Source: Parasulfuritortus sp049322515 (GTDB taxonomy: Bacteria > Pseudomonadota > Gammaproteobacteria > Burkholderiales > Thiobacillaceae). Taken from it: DNA of 64,000 nt. Position 1 is the first letter of the stretch; each line of letters begins with the position of its first letter. The stretch covers positions 144,397 to 208,396 of the forward strand of contig JBMOQW010000025.1 of NCBI GenBank assembly GCA_049322515.1, in the 5' to 3' direction. A model generated the notes under the pieces. It did no database searches, was not told the origin of the DNA, and saw only the letters and a list, made by a program, of their open reading frames with translations. Shown piece after piece: positions 54,673 to 63,959 of the stretch. The translations under genes were made by a program, and so were the position numbers.

Positions 54673-57479
54673 GGTCACTGGGCGCCTGGGCGCGCTGGCT
54701 GGTCCTGGGCCTGTGGTGGGCGTGCTCCGGCGGCCTCCCGGCCTGGGCCGAACCCGCGCGCGCGCAGCCCGCGCTGGACCTGAAGTCAGTCCGCATCGGG
54801 GTGCTGGCCTTTCGTCCGAAGCCGGAAACCGAGGCCCGCTGGCAGCCGCTCGCGGCGTATCTCAACCAGAACATCCCGGACGCCCGCTTCGTCCTGAAAA
54901 TCCTTCACCTGGCCGAACTTGAAGCCGCCGTGACCCGTCACGAGGTCGACTTCATCTTCACCCAGCCCTCCCATTACGTCCTGCTTACTTACCGCAACGG
55001 CCTCAGCTCGCCGCTCGCCTCCCTGGTCAACAAGGAAGGCCGCTTCGGCGTCAGCACCTTCGGTGGCGTGATCTTTACCCGGGCCGACCGGGACGACCTG
55101 AACCAACTCGCCGATCTGCGCGGCAAGACCCTCGCTGCGGCGGCACTCGACTCGCTGGGCGCCTATCAGATGCAGGCCGCCGAGCTGATCCGCGCCGGCA
55201 TCGAGATGCCCCAAGGGGTGCGCCTCCTGGAAACCGGCCAGCCTCAGGACCGGGCCCTCGACGCCGTGCTGGAAAGTCGTGCCGACGCCGGCTTCGTGCG
55301 CACCGGCGTGATCGAGTCGCTGGTGGCCGAGGGGCGGCTCGACCAGTCGCGCATCAAGCTGATCGGCGCCCAGTGGCAACCGGACTTCCCCTTTCTGGTC
55401 AGCACCCGCCTGTACCCGGAATGGCCGTTCGCCGCCCTGCCCCATGTCCCGCCCGACCTGGCCCGGCGGGTCGCCGCCGCGTTGCTCTCGATGCCCCACG
55501 AGGGCGAGGTGGCCCGTCGCATGCGCATCGTCGGCTTCACCATTCCGGGCGACTACCGGAGCATCGACGACCTGCTGCGCCTGCTGCGCCTGCCGCCGTT
55601 CGACAAGACGCCGAAATTCACCTTCGTCGATGTCTGGCACCAATACCAATCGCGCATCGCCGGCTTGGCCCTGGCCGCCGCACTCGGCCTCGGCCTGGGC
55701 GCACTCGGACTCTGGCTGCTCAACCGCCGGCTGCGCCAGGAACGCAACCGGGTGGCCCAGAGCGAGTCACGCCAGAAGGGCCTGTTCGAGGCCCTGGGCG
55801 AAGGCGTGATCGGCTGCGACATGGACACCCGGTGCACCTTCATCAACCGCCAGGCCCTGGCCATGCTCGGCTACCAGGAAGCGCAATGCCTGGGCCAGGA
55901 CCTGTACCGGCTGGTGCATGGCCCGCATCCCGACCAGCCCGTGCCGCCCGCCGACACCGAGATGCTCGGCGATCGCCTGAGCCTGGCCGTGCTGGGTCAC
56001 AGCACCCTGCACGGCGAGGAGATCTTCCATCGCCAGGACGGCACCGCCTTCCCGGTCGCCTTCGTCGCCACGCCGCTGCTCGAGAAGGGCCGCGTCACCG
56101 GCAGCGTGATCGCGTTCAGCGACATCGGCGAACGCAAGCGCACCGAAGCCCGCATCCGGCAACTGGCCTTCTATGACAGCCTGACCGGCCTGCCCAACCG
56201 CAGCCTGCTCATCGAGCGCATCGGCCAGCGCCTGGCCGACCCCCAGACCCTGCCGCTCGGCCACGCCCTGATCCTGATCAACATCGACCGCTTCAAGCTG
56301 ATCAACAATGCGCGCGGCGCGGTGACCGGCGACGCCCTGCTGGTCGCCATCGCCAGCCGCCTGTCCGGCCTGTGCCGGCCGGATGATTCCCTGGCCCGTC
56401 TGGGGGGTGACGAATTCGCCCTGCTGATGCACGAGGGCCGCGGCCCGGCTGCCTTGACCCGGCCCCAGGTACTGGCCCGCTGCGACCAGATCCATGCCCT
56501 GATGAAAACACCGTACCACTTGCAGGGCGAGACCTTCAGCATCTCGGTCAGCCTGGGCGCCGCGCCGTTTCCCGAGGCCAACGTCGACCGCGTCGACAGC
56601 ATCCTGCTGCGCGCCGACACCGCGCTGCAGCACGCCAAGCGCGCGGGCGGCGGGCAATCGGTGTTCTTCGAGCCACACATGGCGGCCCTGGTCGAACAGC
56701 GCTTCCGTACCGAGCGAGAACTGCGCCATGCCATCGAGGCGGGCGAACTCCGCCTGTTCCTGCAGCCTCAGGTCGATGCCCAGGGTGAACTGGTCGGCGC
56801 TGAAGTCCTGATCCGTTGGCAGCACCCGGAACGGGGCCTGCTGACACCGGGCGAGTTCATTCCCCTGGCCGAGGAATCCGACCTGATCGTCGAGCTGGGT
56901 GCCTGGGTGCTGTCCGAAGCCAGCTACCGCATGGCCGAGGCCGAACTGACCGGGCTGCCACTGCGCCTGGCGGTCAACATCAGCCCGCGCCATTTCCGCC
57001 AGGGCGGCTTCGTGCCCTGGATTCGCGACGTGCTGGCCGCTGCCAACATCGATCCGTCCCGGCTCACCCTGGAAATCACCGAGAGCCTGGTGATCGACAA
57101 TCTCAATGACGTGGTGGCCCGCATGAACGAACTGGCCGCGCTCGGCATCCGGCTCTCGATCGACGACTTCGGCACCGGCTATTCCTCGCTCGCCTACCTG
57201 AAGCGCCTGCCCATCCACGAACTGAAGATCGACAAGACCTTCGTCCAGGACGCCCCGGTCGATCCCAACGACGCCGCGCTGGTGGAAACCATCCTGGCCA
57301 TCGCCGCACACATGCGACTCGAAGTGGTCGCCGAGGGCGTCGAGACGCCGACCCAGGCGGTTTTCCTGGGCGAACGCGCCCGTATCGTGCAGCAAGGCTT
57401 CCTGTATGGCCGGCCCGAACCGGCCCAGGTCTGGCTCGCCCGCTGGCGCAAGTCGACCCGGGCCATCGACTGGTTCTAG
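54669..57479 (+). CDS. PhnD-like sensor with PAS, GGDEF and EAL domains
   Basis: A 936-residue paralogue of the preceding protein in its sensor half: PhnD-type domain (about 35-310; SVRIGVLAFRPKPETEARWQ), one membrane helix (about 325-350), one PAS domain, then GGDEF and EAL. The GGDEF has RLGGDEFALLM, but the metal-binding region reads LINIDRFKLINNARGAVTGD, where families have D at the Asn of LIN and GH at RGAV, so cyclase activity is doubtful. The EAL domain (about 680-930) has EVLIRWQHPERGLL, AVNISPRHF, EITES, DDFGTGYSSLAYL, KIDKTFV and AEGVET, so it looks catalytically able to cut c-di-GMP. Probably a phosphodiesterase paired with the cyclase before it. Confidence 0.9.
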   Translation: MRSLGAWARWLVLGLWWACSGGLPAWAEPARAQPALDLKSVRIGVLAFRPKPETEARWQPLAAYLNQNIPDARFVLKILHLAELEAAVTRHEVDFIFTQPSHYVLLTYRNGLSSPLASLVNKEGRFGVSTFGGVIFTRADRDDLNQLADLRGKTLAAAALDSLGAYQMQAAELIRAGIEMPQGVRLLETGQPQDRALDAVLESRADAGFVRTGVIESLVAEGRLDQSRIKLIGAQWQPDFPFLVSTRLYPEWPFAALPHVPPDLARRVAAALLSMPHEGEVARRMRIVGFTIPGDYRSIDDLLRLLRLPPFDKTPKFTFVDVWHQYQSRIAGLALAAALGLGLGALGLWLLNRRLRQERNRVAQSESRQKGLFEALGEGVIGCDMDTRCTFINRQALAMLGYQEAQCLGQDLYRLVHGPHPDQPVPPADTEMLGDRLSLAVLGHSTLHGEEIFHRQDGTAFPVAFVATPLLEKGRVTGSVIAFSDIGERKRTEARIRQLAFYDSLTGLPNRSLLIERIGQRLADPQTLPLGHALILINIDRFKLINNARGAVTGDALLVAIASRLSGLCRPDDSLARLGGDEFALLMHEGRGPAALTRPQVLARCDQIHALMKTPYHLQGETFSISVSLGAAPFPEANVDRVDSILLRADTALQHAKRAGGGQSVFFEPHMAALVEQRFRTERELRHAIEAGELRLFLQPQVDAQGELVGAEVLIRWQHPERGLLTPGEFIPLAEESDLIVELGAWVLSEASYRMAEAELTGLPLRLAVNISPRHFRQGGFVPWIRDVLAAANIDPSRLTLEITESLVIDNLNDVVARMNELAALGIRLSIDDFGTGYSSLAYLKRLPIHELKIDKTFVQDAPVDPNDAALVETILAIAAHMRLEVVAEGVETPTQAVFLGERARIVQQGFLYGRPEPAQVWLARWRKSTRAIDWF

Positions 57480-57554
57480 CCGCCGGCCGGTTGTCCGATC
57501 CGTCACGAAGTTTTGGCACAATGAAGGCCCGTCCACCCTGCGAGCCTCACCCCC

Positions 57555-58316
57555 ATGCCCCTGCCCGCCTTCGGCCTGCTCATCATCGGTGACGAGATCC
57601 TGTCCGGGAAGCGCCAGGACCGGCACTTCGCGCAAATCCGCGAGCTCATGGCCACCCGCGGCCTCAAGCTGGCCCAGGTGACCTTCCTGGGCGACGACCG
57701 GACCCGCCTGACTGCCTTCCTGCGCGACAGCTTCGCCAGCGCCGAGGTGCTGCTCAGCTGCGGCGGCATCGGTGCCACGCCGGACGACCATACCCGGCAG
57801 GCCGCCGCCGCGGCGCTGGGGGTGCCGCTCCTGCTGCATCCGGAAGCCGAACGCCTGATCACCGAGCGCACCCTGGAACGCGGCCTGCCGGTCACTGCCG
57901 GGCGCCTGGAAATGGGCGAGTTCCCCCAGGGGGCGACGCTGATTCCCAACCCGGTCAACCGCATTCCGGGCTTTTCCATCCGCCACCACCATTTCGTGCC
58001 CGGCTTTCCGGACATGGCCTGGCCGATGCTCGAATGGGTGCTCGACACGTACTATCAGAGCCACTTCCATCAGCAGCCGGAAGCCGAGCGGGCCTGCCTG
58101 GTGCTCGATCTGGCCGAGGCCACGCTGACGCCGCTGATGCTGGAGATCGAACGCGACCACGCTGGCGTGAGGATCTTCAGCCTGCCAATCCTGAACCGTG
58201 CCCAGCCCGACCAGTACCGCATCGAACTGGGCGTCAAGGGCAACCCGGATGCCCTCGATGCGGCCTTTGCCCGCCTGCGCCAGGGTGTGCTGGAGCTGGG
58301 CGGACGCATCGAGTGA
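57555..58316 (+). CDS. CinA/MoCF-family protein
   Basis: A 253-residue protein of the molybdopterin-binding (MoCF) family, like the N-terminal part of CinA. GLLIIGDEILSGKRQDRHF and LLSCGGIGATPDDHTRQA are the diagnostic motifs. It lacks the C-terminal deamidase part of full CinA. Related short proteins have been linked to nucleotide or cofactor recycling; the exact reaction here is not shown. A GTGA overlap joins it to the following unknown gene. Confidence 0.85.
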   Translation: MPLPAFGLLIIGDEILSGKRQDRHFAQIRELMATRGLKLAQVTFLGDDRTRLTAFLRDSFASAEVLLSCGGIGATPDDHTRQAAAAALGVPLLLHPEAERLITERTLERGLPVTAGRLEMGEFPQGATLIPNPVNRIPGFSIRHHHFVPGFPDMAWPMLEWVLDTYYQSHFHQQPEAERACLVLDLAEATLTPLMLEIERDHAGVRIFSLPILNRAQPDQYRIELGVKGNPDALDAAFARLRQGVLELGGRIE

Positions 58317-59278
58317 ACAGCGTCGCCCGGGTCGAGGTCTTCGCCCAGCGGGTGCTGAACCCGTTCCGGGGCGTCTTGCAGGTGATCCGTTTCCTTGGCG
58401 CCGAGGCGGTCAGCATGGACGGCGAGCACTGGGACCTCTACGTGCGCAACGACAGCCTGCTCGACGGCCTCGACACCGACGGTCACCGGGTCCTGGTCAG
58501 CGAGATCCGCTACGGCAAGTGGAGCGCGGCACACGGTCTCAAGCGGGGTGCGCTGTACCCCTCGGAGGACTTCTACCGCATGGAGCGCCAGGGCGAGGTG
58601 GTGTACGACGCCCTGCGCCAACTGCATGCCCAGGTGCCCTTCCCGCTCCGCGACCATTTCGAGCGCTGGCTGCTCGACCGTGCCGGACAGCCCCTGGTGC
58701 TGCTCGACAGTGCCGTCGACCAGGCCGGCATGGCCGAGGCCGACTGCGGCCTCTGGCGCATCGGCCTCAGCAACGAGACCCAGTTCACCAGCCCGGCCCT
58801 GGCCGACTGCCCCGACGCAGGCAGCCGCAGCGCGGGCCGCTATCTGATGGATTACATCAACGGCCTGGGCAGCCAGGTTGCCTGGTTCTCGCGGGGGCCG
58901 GACGGCTGCGGCAGGCGCCTGGACACCGAACAAACGCTCCCGGCCGAGGCCTTCCCCCGGTTGCTCCTGCGCAGCCAGGGCCACGATCCCGCGCACGGTC
59001 GGCTGGTCGCCGACTTCATCGACGGCCAGGCGCCCTGGCAGCTGCTCCTGAGCGATCTCGACCCGGCCACCCGCGCCCGCATGGAGCACCTGGCACGCCA
59101 CCAGGCCAGCGCCGTGGCCCGCCTGTTCCGCCTCTATCCGGTGGTGATCGACGCCGACCAGATCAACGCGGCGCGGGTCGAGGCGCGGCTGGACCAAGCC
59201 CTGGCCCAGGGGCCGGGCGTTCCGGACAGCGACCTGTCGACCTTCTACATCGAACTGGATACCCCGGGCGCCGTGTAA
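58313..59278 (+). CDS. Conserved protein of unknown function coupled to the CinA-like gene
   Basis: A 321-residue soluble protein with no signal peptide; I do not recognise it. The start is GTG 58313, whose last bases overlap the preceding stop. It opens EVFAQRVLNPFRGVLQVIRFLG, and has GEHWDLYVRNDSLLDGL and EIRYGKWSAAHGLKRGALYP with many conserved-looking charged and aromatic residues. The C-terminus is helical (LARHQASAVARLFRLYPVVI). Coupling to the CinA-like gene suggests a shared pathway. Nothing in it points to a specific reaction. Confidence 0.75.
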   Translation: MNSVARVEVFAQRVLNPFRGVLQVIRFLGAEAVSMDGEHWDLYVRNDSLLDGLDTDGHRVLVSEIRYGKWSAAHGLKRGALYPSEDFYRMERQGEVVYDALRQLHAQVPFPLRDHFERWLLDRAGQPLVLLDSAVDQAGMAEADCGLWRIGLSNETQFTSPALADCPDAGSRSAGRYLMDYINGLGSQVAWFSRGPDGCGRRLDTEQTLPAEAFPRLLLRSQGHDPAHGRLVADFIDGQAPWQLLLSDLDPATRARMEHLARHQASAVARLFRLYPVVIDADQINAARVEARLDQALAQGPGVPDSDLSTFYIELDTPGAV

Positions 59279-59409
59279 TCGGCGCCCCGGTACCGAGGCC
59301 TCAGACGGACACCTGCGCGCCAAGGCGCCTATCGGACTTGCGAATCGTCGGCTACGAAACGTCCGCGCCGGTCCATTTTCTGCCGTCTTTTTGGGCAATT
59401 GTTCGACTC

Positions 59410-59470
59410 TTGCCCTGCAAGTTCGTCAAAAACTATCCTCGGCGGGGGCGTTTCTCGCTTTCGACGCCCC
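59410..59470 (+). promoter_or_regulatory. Possible promoter and hairpin before the MFS gene
   Basis: The 265-base gap before the MFS gene has no coding sign. It holds TTGCCC (59410-59415) and TATCCT (59434-59439) at 18 bases, then GGGGCGT (59445-59451) and ACGCCCC (59464-59470), a 7-base dyad with a 12-base loop that a transcript would fold in its leader. Confidence 0.4.
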
Positions 59471-59543
59471 AAGTCCGACAGGCGCCTAGGCCACGAACGC
59501 CATCACGGGTAGGATGCCGGCACTATCCCGTCGTGCCCTCCCG

Positions 59544-60833
59544 ATGCTGCCCCCCGACACTTACCGCCGCTTCAATCGCCTGCGCTGGACCGTCTACGCC
59601 ATCCTGGTGGCGGCCTACATGACCGCGTTCTTCCATCGCATGGCCCCCGGCGTGGTGGCGGCCGACCTGATGCAGGCGTTCCAGACCTCGGGCGCCGCGC
59701 TCGGCTCGCTGGCGGCGATGTATTACTACATCTATACGGCGATGCAGATTCCCGCCGGCGTACTGGCCGATACCCTGGGACCGCGCATCAGCGCCGGGGT
59801 CGGCTGCCTGGTGGCCGGGGCCGGCTCGATCCTGTTCGGCCTGGCGCCCGACTTCGCCACCGCGTCAGCCGGGCGCCTGCTGGTCGGGCTCGGCGTCTCG
59901 GTGATCTTCGTGGGCCTGATGCGTTCCAACGCGGTCTGGTTCAGCGAACGCCGTTACGGCGCGGTGAGCGGGCTCACCCTGTTCCTCGGCAATCTCGGTT
60001 CCATCCTGGCCGCCGGCCCCCTCGCCGCGCTGCTCGGCTGGTATTCCTGGCGCACCGTGTTCGTTGCCGCCGGGATCCTGTCCCTGGGCCTGGCCGTGCT
60101 GACTTTCATCGGCGTACGCAACCGGCCCGAGGACGCCGGTTTCCCTCCGGTGCATCCGCCCCGGCCCGGCGTGCGCCCGCACTGGCTCAAGGAACTGCGC
60201 GCGGTGCTCGGCAACCGGGCGGTCTGGCCGGGCTTCTGGGTCAACTTCGGGGTGACCGGCTCGCTGCTCTCCTTCGCGGGCCTCTGGGGGGTTCCGTTGA
60301 TGCGCGACGTGCATGGTCTGGACCGGGCCGACGCCTCGCTCTATACCACCGTGGCGCTGGTTGGCTTCGCCCTGGCCGCTCTGGGCGCCGGGGCCTGGTC
60401 CGACCGCCTGGGCCGGCGCAAGCCGATCATCCTGGGCGCGGCCCTGCTGTCCTGCCTGAGTTGGCTCGCGCTCATCCTGCTGCCCTGGCAGGCCGGCCCG
60501 ACCGGCCTGTTGCTCTACGGCCTGCTCGGCTTCGCAGCCGGCGGCTTCGTGGTCGGCTACGCAGCCGCCAAGGAAGTCTCCGCACCGGAAAACGCCGGCA
60601 TGGCGATCGCCCTGGTCAACACTGGCCTGTTCCTGGGCGCGGCGGTCATGCAGCCGCTGTTCGGCTGGGTTGCCGACCTGTCCTGGGATGGCCGGCTGCT
60701 CGACGGCGCACGGGTCTACGGCTGGGCCGGCTATCGCAACGGCTTGGCGGTGTCGGCCGGGTTCGCCGGCCTCGCCGTGCTGGCTGCGACGCGGGTCAAG
60801 GAAACCCGTTGCCGCAACCTCACCCGCCCTTGA
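59544..60833 (+). CDS. Major facilitator superfamily transporter
   Basis: A 429-residue inner-membrane permease with twelve hydrophobic segments. GVLADTLGPRISAGVG after segment 2 and GAWSDRLGRRKPIIL after segment 8 are the MFS loop signatures (DxLGRR type). HRMAPGVVAADLMQAF near the N-terminus is common in organic-anion/H+ symporters of this superfamily. The substrate is unknown. The ATG at 59544 is used. Its stop lies one base from the stop of the convergent SemiSWEET gene. Confidence 0.88.
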   Translation: MLPPDTYRRFNRLRWTVYAILVAAYMTAFFHRMAPGVVAADLMQAFQTSGAALGSLAAMYYYIYTAMQIPAGVLADTLGPRISAGVGCLVAGAGSILFGLAPDFATASAGRLLVGLGVSVIFVGLMRSNAVWFSERRYGAVSGLTLFLGNLGSILAAGPLAALLGWYSWRTVFVAAGILSLGLAVLTFIGVRNRPEDAGFPPVHPPRPGVRPHWLKELRAVLGNRAVWPGFWVNFGVTGSLLSFAGLWGVPLMRDVHGLDRADASLYTTVALVGFALAALGAGAWSDRLGRRKPIILGAALLSCLSWLALILLPWQAGPTGLLLYGLLGFAAGGFVVGYAAAKEVSAPENAGMAIALVNTGLFLGAAVMQPLFGWVADLSWDGRLLDGARVYGWAGYRNGLAVSAGFAGLAVLAATRVKETRCRNLTRP

Positions 60834-60834
60834 G

Positions 60835-61107
60835 TCAGGACGCTCGGATTTTCAGAAACAACACCACCGAGGCCAGCGCCAGGGTGATGCCGTTGCCCAG
60901 CATGATCGGCACGCTGCCGAGCAACACGCCGTAGGCCAGCCAGAGCGCCACGCCCAGGGTGAACAGGGCATACATGGGCAGGGAAATGCCGGACAGGTCG
61001 CGCGTGCGCCAGGACTTCCAGGCCTGCGGCACGAAAGCCACGGTGGTCAGGAAGGCGGCGGGGTAACCGATCAGGTTGGTGAGATCGAACGACGCGGCGC
61101 CGGTCAC
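60835..61107 (-). CDS. SemiSWEET-family transporter
   Basis: A 90-residue membrane protein with three helices, the bacterial half-size form of SWEET sugar uniporters, which work as dimers. The PQ motif region GYPAAFLTTVAFVPQAWKSW with the conserved Pro-Gln, then SLPMYALFTLGVALWLAYG and NGITLALASVVLFLKI are all family parts. The GTG start at 61107 overlaps the rubredoxin stop (GTGA), so it is translated with it. The link between a sugar uniporter and rubredoxin is unexplained. Confidence 0.85.
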   Translation of the reverse strand: MTGAASFDLTNLIGYPAAFLTTVAFVPQAWKSWRTRDLSGISLPMYALFTLGVALWLAYGVLLGSVPIMLGNGITLALASVVLFLKIRAS

Positions 61108-61268
61108 AGTTCGACCATGACGAATTCCGACTTGGCCACGCCGCATTCCGGGCACTGGAAGTCCTCGGGCACGTCGGCCCAGGCCGTACCCGGCGCGAGG
61201 CCGTGATCGGGGTCGCCCTGGGCCTCGTCGTACACATAGCCACAGACAATGCATTGCCAGACTTTCAT
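61104..61268 (-). CDS. Rubredoxin
   Basis: A 54-residue iron protein: MKVWQCIVCGYVYDEAQG and DVPEDFQCPECGVAKSEF give the two CxxC pairs that bind a single iron. Rubredoxins carry electrons, often to reductases that remove oxygen or peroxide. Between oxyR and SemiSWEET on the same strand; the oxyR gene ends-start gap is 25 bases, so oxyR and rubredoxin may be co-transcribed and respond to peroxide. Confidence 0.96.
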   Translation of the reverse strand: MKVWQCIVCGYVYDEAQGDPDHGLAPGTAWADVPEDFQCPECGVAKSEFVMVEL

Positions 61269-61293
61269 GGCGCGGATCTCCAAAACAAACAGG

Positions 61294-62232
61294 TCATTGG
61301 GCCTGCCCCGGCCGCACCTTGGCGACGCAGCCGAGATCGGTGGCGAGCACCGCCTGGCGCACCGCCTCGATGGCGCGCGGACGCGGGAAACTCTTGCGCC
61401 AGGCCACCGAGACCAGGCGCGAAGGTGGGGTGTCCTTGAACGGACGCAGGGTCAGCAGGTCGTCGTCGACGTAGTTCATGCGCGTCGCGGTGCAGGGCAG
61501 CACGGTCACCCCAACGCCACTCGCCACCATGTGCCGGATGGTTTCCAGGGACGAGCTTTCCAGGGTCTTGGCGAGGCCGCCGCTGGCAGTCCGGTTCAGG
61601 CAGGGACAGGCTTGCAGCACCTGGTCGCGGAAGCAGTGGCCGGTGCCGAGCAGGAGCATGTTCTCGGCTTCCAGGTCGGCGCTGCTGATGGCTTTCTTCT
61701 TGCGCAGTGGATGCGCGGCCGGCAGGGCCACCTGGAACGGCTCGTCGTACAAGGGCAGCGAGAGCAGGCCGGGTTCTTCGACCGGGGTGGCCACCAGCAT
61801 GGCGTCGATCTCGCCCTTCTTCAGCTTCTCGGTCAGCACCTTGGTGTAGTTTTCCTCGAGCAGCAACGGCATGCTCGGGGCCGTCCGGTTCATCTCGGGG
61901 ATCAACCAGGGCAGCAGGTAGGGCGCGATGGTGTAGATCACGCCGAGCTTGAGCGGACCGGCCAGGTCGTCCTTGGCCAGGGCCGCCAGGTCCTTGATGC
62001 CGTCCACCAATTCGAAGATGCGCGCGGCCTGCTCGACCACCCGCTCGCCGGCCGGGGTGACGCTGATTTCGCCGCCGCCACCACGCTCGAACAGCAGGAC
62101 GCCGAGCTCTTCCTCGAGCTTCTTGATCGCCACCGACAGGGTCGGCTGGGCCACGAAACAGGCCTCGGCGGCATGGCCGAAGTGACGCTCCCGGGCCACG
62201 GCAAGGACGTACTTCAGTTCGGTGAGGGTCAT
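61294..62232 (-). CDS. oxyR: Hydrogen peroxide-sensing regulator OxyR
   Basis: A 312-residue LysR-type regulator. The helix-turn-helix lies in HFGHAAEACFVAQPTLSVAIKK. The sensor has GTGHCFRDQVLQACP with Cys200 and Cys209, the pair that forms a disulfide with peroxide; the nine-residue spacing is that of E. coli OxyR (Cys199, Cys208). TSGVGVT-like SGVGVTVLP closes the regulatory domain. It activates peroxide defence genes. Rubredoxin follows directly. Confidence 0.95.
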   Translation of the reverse strand: MTLTELKYVLAVARERHFGHAAEACFVAQPTLSVAIKKLEEELGVLLFERGGGGEISVTPAGERVVEQAARIFELVDGIKDLAALAKDDLAGPLKLGVIYTIAPYLLPWLIPEMNRTAPSMPLLLEENYTKVLTEKLKKGEIDAMLVATPVEEPGLLSLPLYDEPFQVALPAAHPLRKKKAISSADLEAENMLLLGTGHCFRDQVLQACPCLNRTASGGLAKTLESSSLETIRHMVASGVGVTVLPCTATRMNYVDDDLLTLRPFKDTPPSRLVSVAWRKSFPRPRAIEAVRQAVLATDLGCVAKVRPGQAQ

Positions 62233-62243
62233 GTCACACGGGA

Positions 62244-62258
62244 ATAGTTATTTCGTAT
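62244..62258. promoter_or_regulatory. Possible OxyR half-site upstream of oxyR
   Basis: ATAG-N7-GTAT (62244-62258) resembles one half of the OxyR consensus ATAG-N7-CTAT; the next 22 bases match the second half poorly. It would allow autoregulation. Confidence 0.3.
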
Positions 62259-62303
62259 CAATGTTTAACCAATACGCATGAAAAGTCTATCTCCGGCCCC
62301 CCT

Positions 62304-63884
62304 TCAAAGCAGGTCGAGCAGACCCTCGCGTTCCGGCCCGCGCGGGTCGATTTCGCGCACCTCGACCGTGACCTCGGTGCCGGCCAGCGCAGTCCTGTCG
62401 ACCAGGCCGGCGGCGTCGAGGTCAAGCGGCCGCGGGGTGATCAGGACGAAGTCGTCGCCCATCACCCGGAACAGCACGGCTTCCGGATAGTGGCGGGTCA
62501 GGTGCGCGGCGAACTCGGCCAGGACCTGGTTACCGCCCGCCCAGCCGAGGCGCAGATTGAGCCGGGTAAATTGGCGCAACTGGATCAGGTAGGCGTGGCG
62601 CAACCGATCCGGCAGGCCATTGCGCAGCATCAACTGGAGGTAGTGGCCGTTGTGCGCGCCGGTCAGCGGATCGTCGAAGAAATAGGCGAAGCGCTGGCGT
62701 TCCAACGGGGTCTTGGGCAATTGATCGGACGCCGAGGGTGGCTGTACGTCGCGCAGCACTTCGCAAGCCGCCTCGACCACGTCGGCGGCGAACTGCTCGC
62801 CGGCCAGGCTGCGCAATTCCTCCAGGGCCCGCGCGACTTCCTTGCGCGGCTTGTAGATGCGGTTGGTGGTCATGGCGTCGAAGGCATCGGCCACCGCCAT
62901 GATCTGCGACAGGCGCGGAATCTGGCCATCGGCCAGGCCGTGCGGATAGCCGGTGCCGTTCTCGCGCTCGTGGTGATAGCGCATGATCTCGGCCAGGTCC
63001 TTGTACATGTCGATACGGATCAGGGTGCGGTAGCCTTCCTCGGCGTGCTGCTTGATCAGCTCGTATTCCAATGGCGTCAGCTTGCCTGGCTTGAGCAATA
63101 CGGCGTCGGGAATGGCGATCTTGCCGATGTCGTGCAGGATCGCCGCGCGCTTGAGGTTCTCCACCTCGGCGTCGGGCAGCTCGAGCTTGCGTGCGATCAG
63201 CTCGCAGTAGTGCGCCACCCGGCGGGTGTGGCCGGCCGTATAGGTGTCGCGCTTTTCGATCATGTCGACCAGCGAGAGGATGGTCTCTTCGTAGTTGCTG
63301 ATCCGCTCCCGTTGCAGCCGGCGGGTTTCCTTGCGCTGGTCGAAGGCATGGATGCCAAAGCCGAGGTCGCCGGCCAACTGGTCCAGCATCGCGCTTTCCT
63401 CGGCGTCGAAGGCGTCCGGCCGCGTGGTCATCACGCCGAGCACGCCGAGCGGTTTGGCGTAGGCGTCCTGGCGCAGGGGCAGGACGATGAGCGCGCGGAT
63501 CCCGGCCTGGACCAGTTCCGGCCCGAGCCCATCGGGTTCGGTCTCGATCACCGCGCGGTTCACGGCCAGGCATTCACGGGTCGCCCGTTGATCGAGACAG
63601 GCGGTGACGCCGCGCATGTAATCCGCCGCGCCATAGGACCGGGAAGCCACTTCAAGCATGCCGTCGGTCAGCAGGCCGACCCAGGCGAACCGGTATTCAC
63701 CGCGTGCCACCAGGCGATCGCAGGCGGCCTTCAGCATCTCCTCCTTGGAGGCGGAGGTGATCAGGATCTGGTTCACGTCGGCCACCATTTCCACCACGCC
63801 GCGCTGGAAATGCTCGCGTTCGAGCAGCTTTTCCACTTCCCGGGTGCGGGCCTGGATACGGGTCTCCAGGGTCGCGTTGACGCT
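62304..63884 (-). pseudogene. GAF/HD-GYP/GGDEF-like protein gene, 5' end interrupted by an insertion sequence
   Basis: The frame codes for a GAF-type domain (about 50-200), an HD-GYP c-di-GMP phosphodiesterase (TYTAGHTRRVAHYCELIA; LHDIGKIAIPDAVLLKPGKL; YHHERENGTGYPHGLADGQIP) and a degenerate GGDEF end (RVMGDDFVLITP instead of GGDEF). The coding starts inside what is normally a coiled-coil after a membrane region: VNATLETRIQARTREVEKLL. Upstream the frame turns to foreign FFRFFYS within an A/T-rich end, then a hairpin and the transposase start. The first part of the gene therefore seems lost beyond the inserted element. A GTG at 63944 could give a hybrid protein, but a minus-strand terminator lies between. 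Confidence 0.65.
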
Positions 63885-63886
63885 GT

Positions 63887-63917
63887 AGAAAAACCTAAAA
63901 AACCGCCCCCACGGCGG
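63887..63917 (-). terminator. Intrinsic terminator near the end of the insertion sequence
   Basis: On the minus strand CCGCC, 5-base loop, GGCGG (63903-63917) is followed by TTTTTTAGGTTTTT. It would stop transcription running out of the element into the HD-GYP remnant. Confidence 0.6.
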
Positions 63918-63959
63918 GCATAATCCGAACACGGAGTTCAGCACAGGGGAGGGACTTCA

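Noticed and set aside
59505..59520. GGGTAGGATGCCG before the MFS gene, almost identical to the -10 region of site B
   Set aside because: The dyad is missing 38 bases upstream, so the likeness is probably chance.
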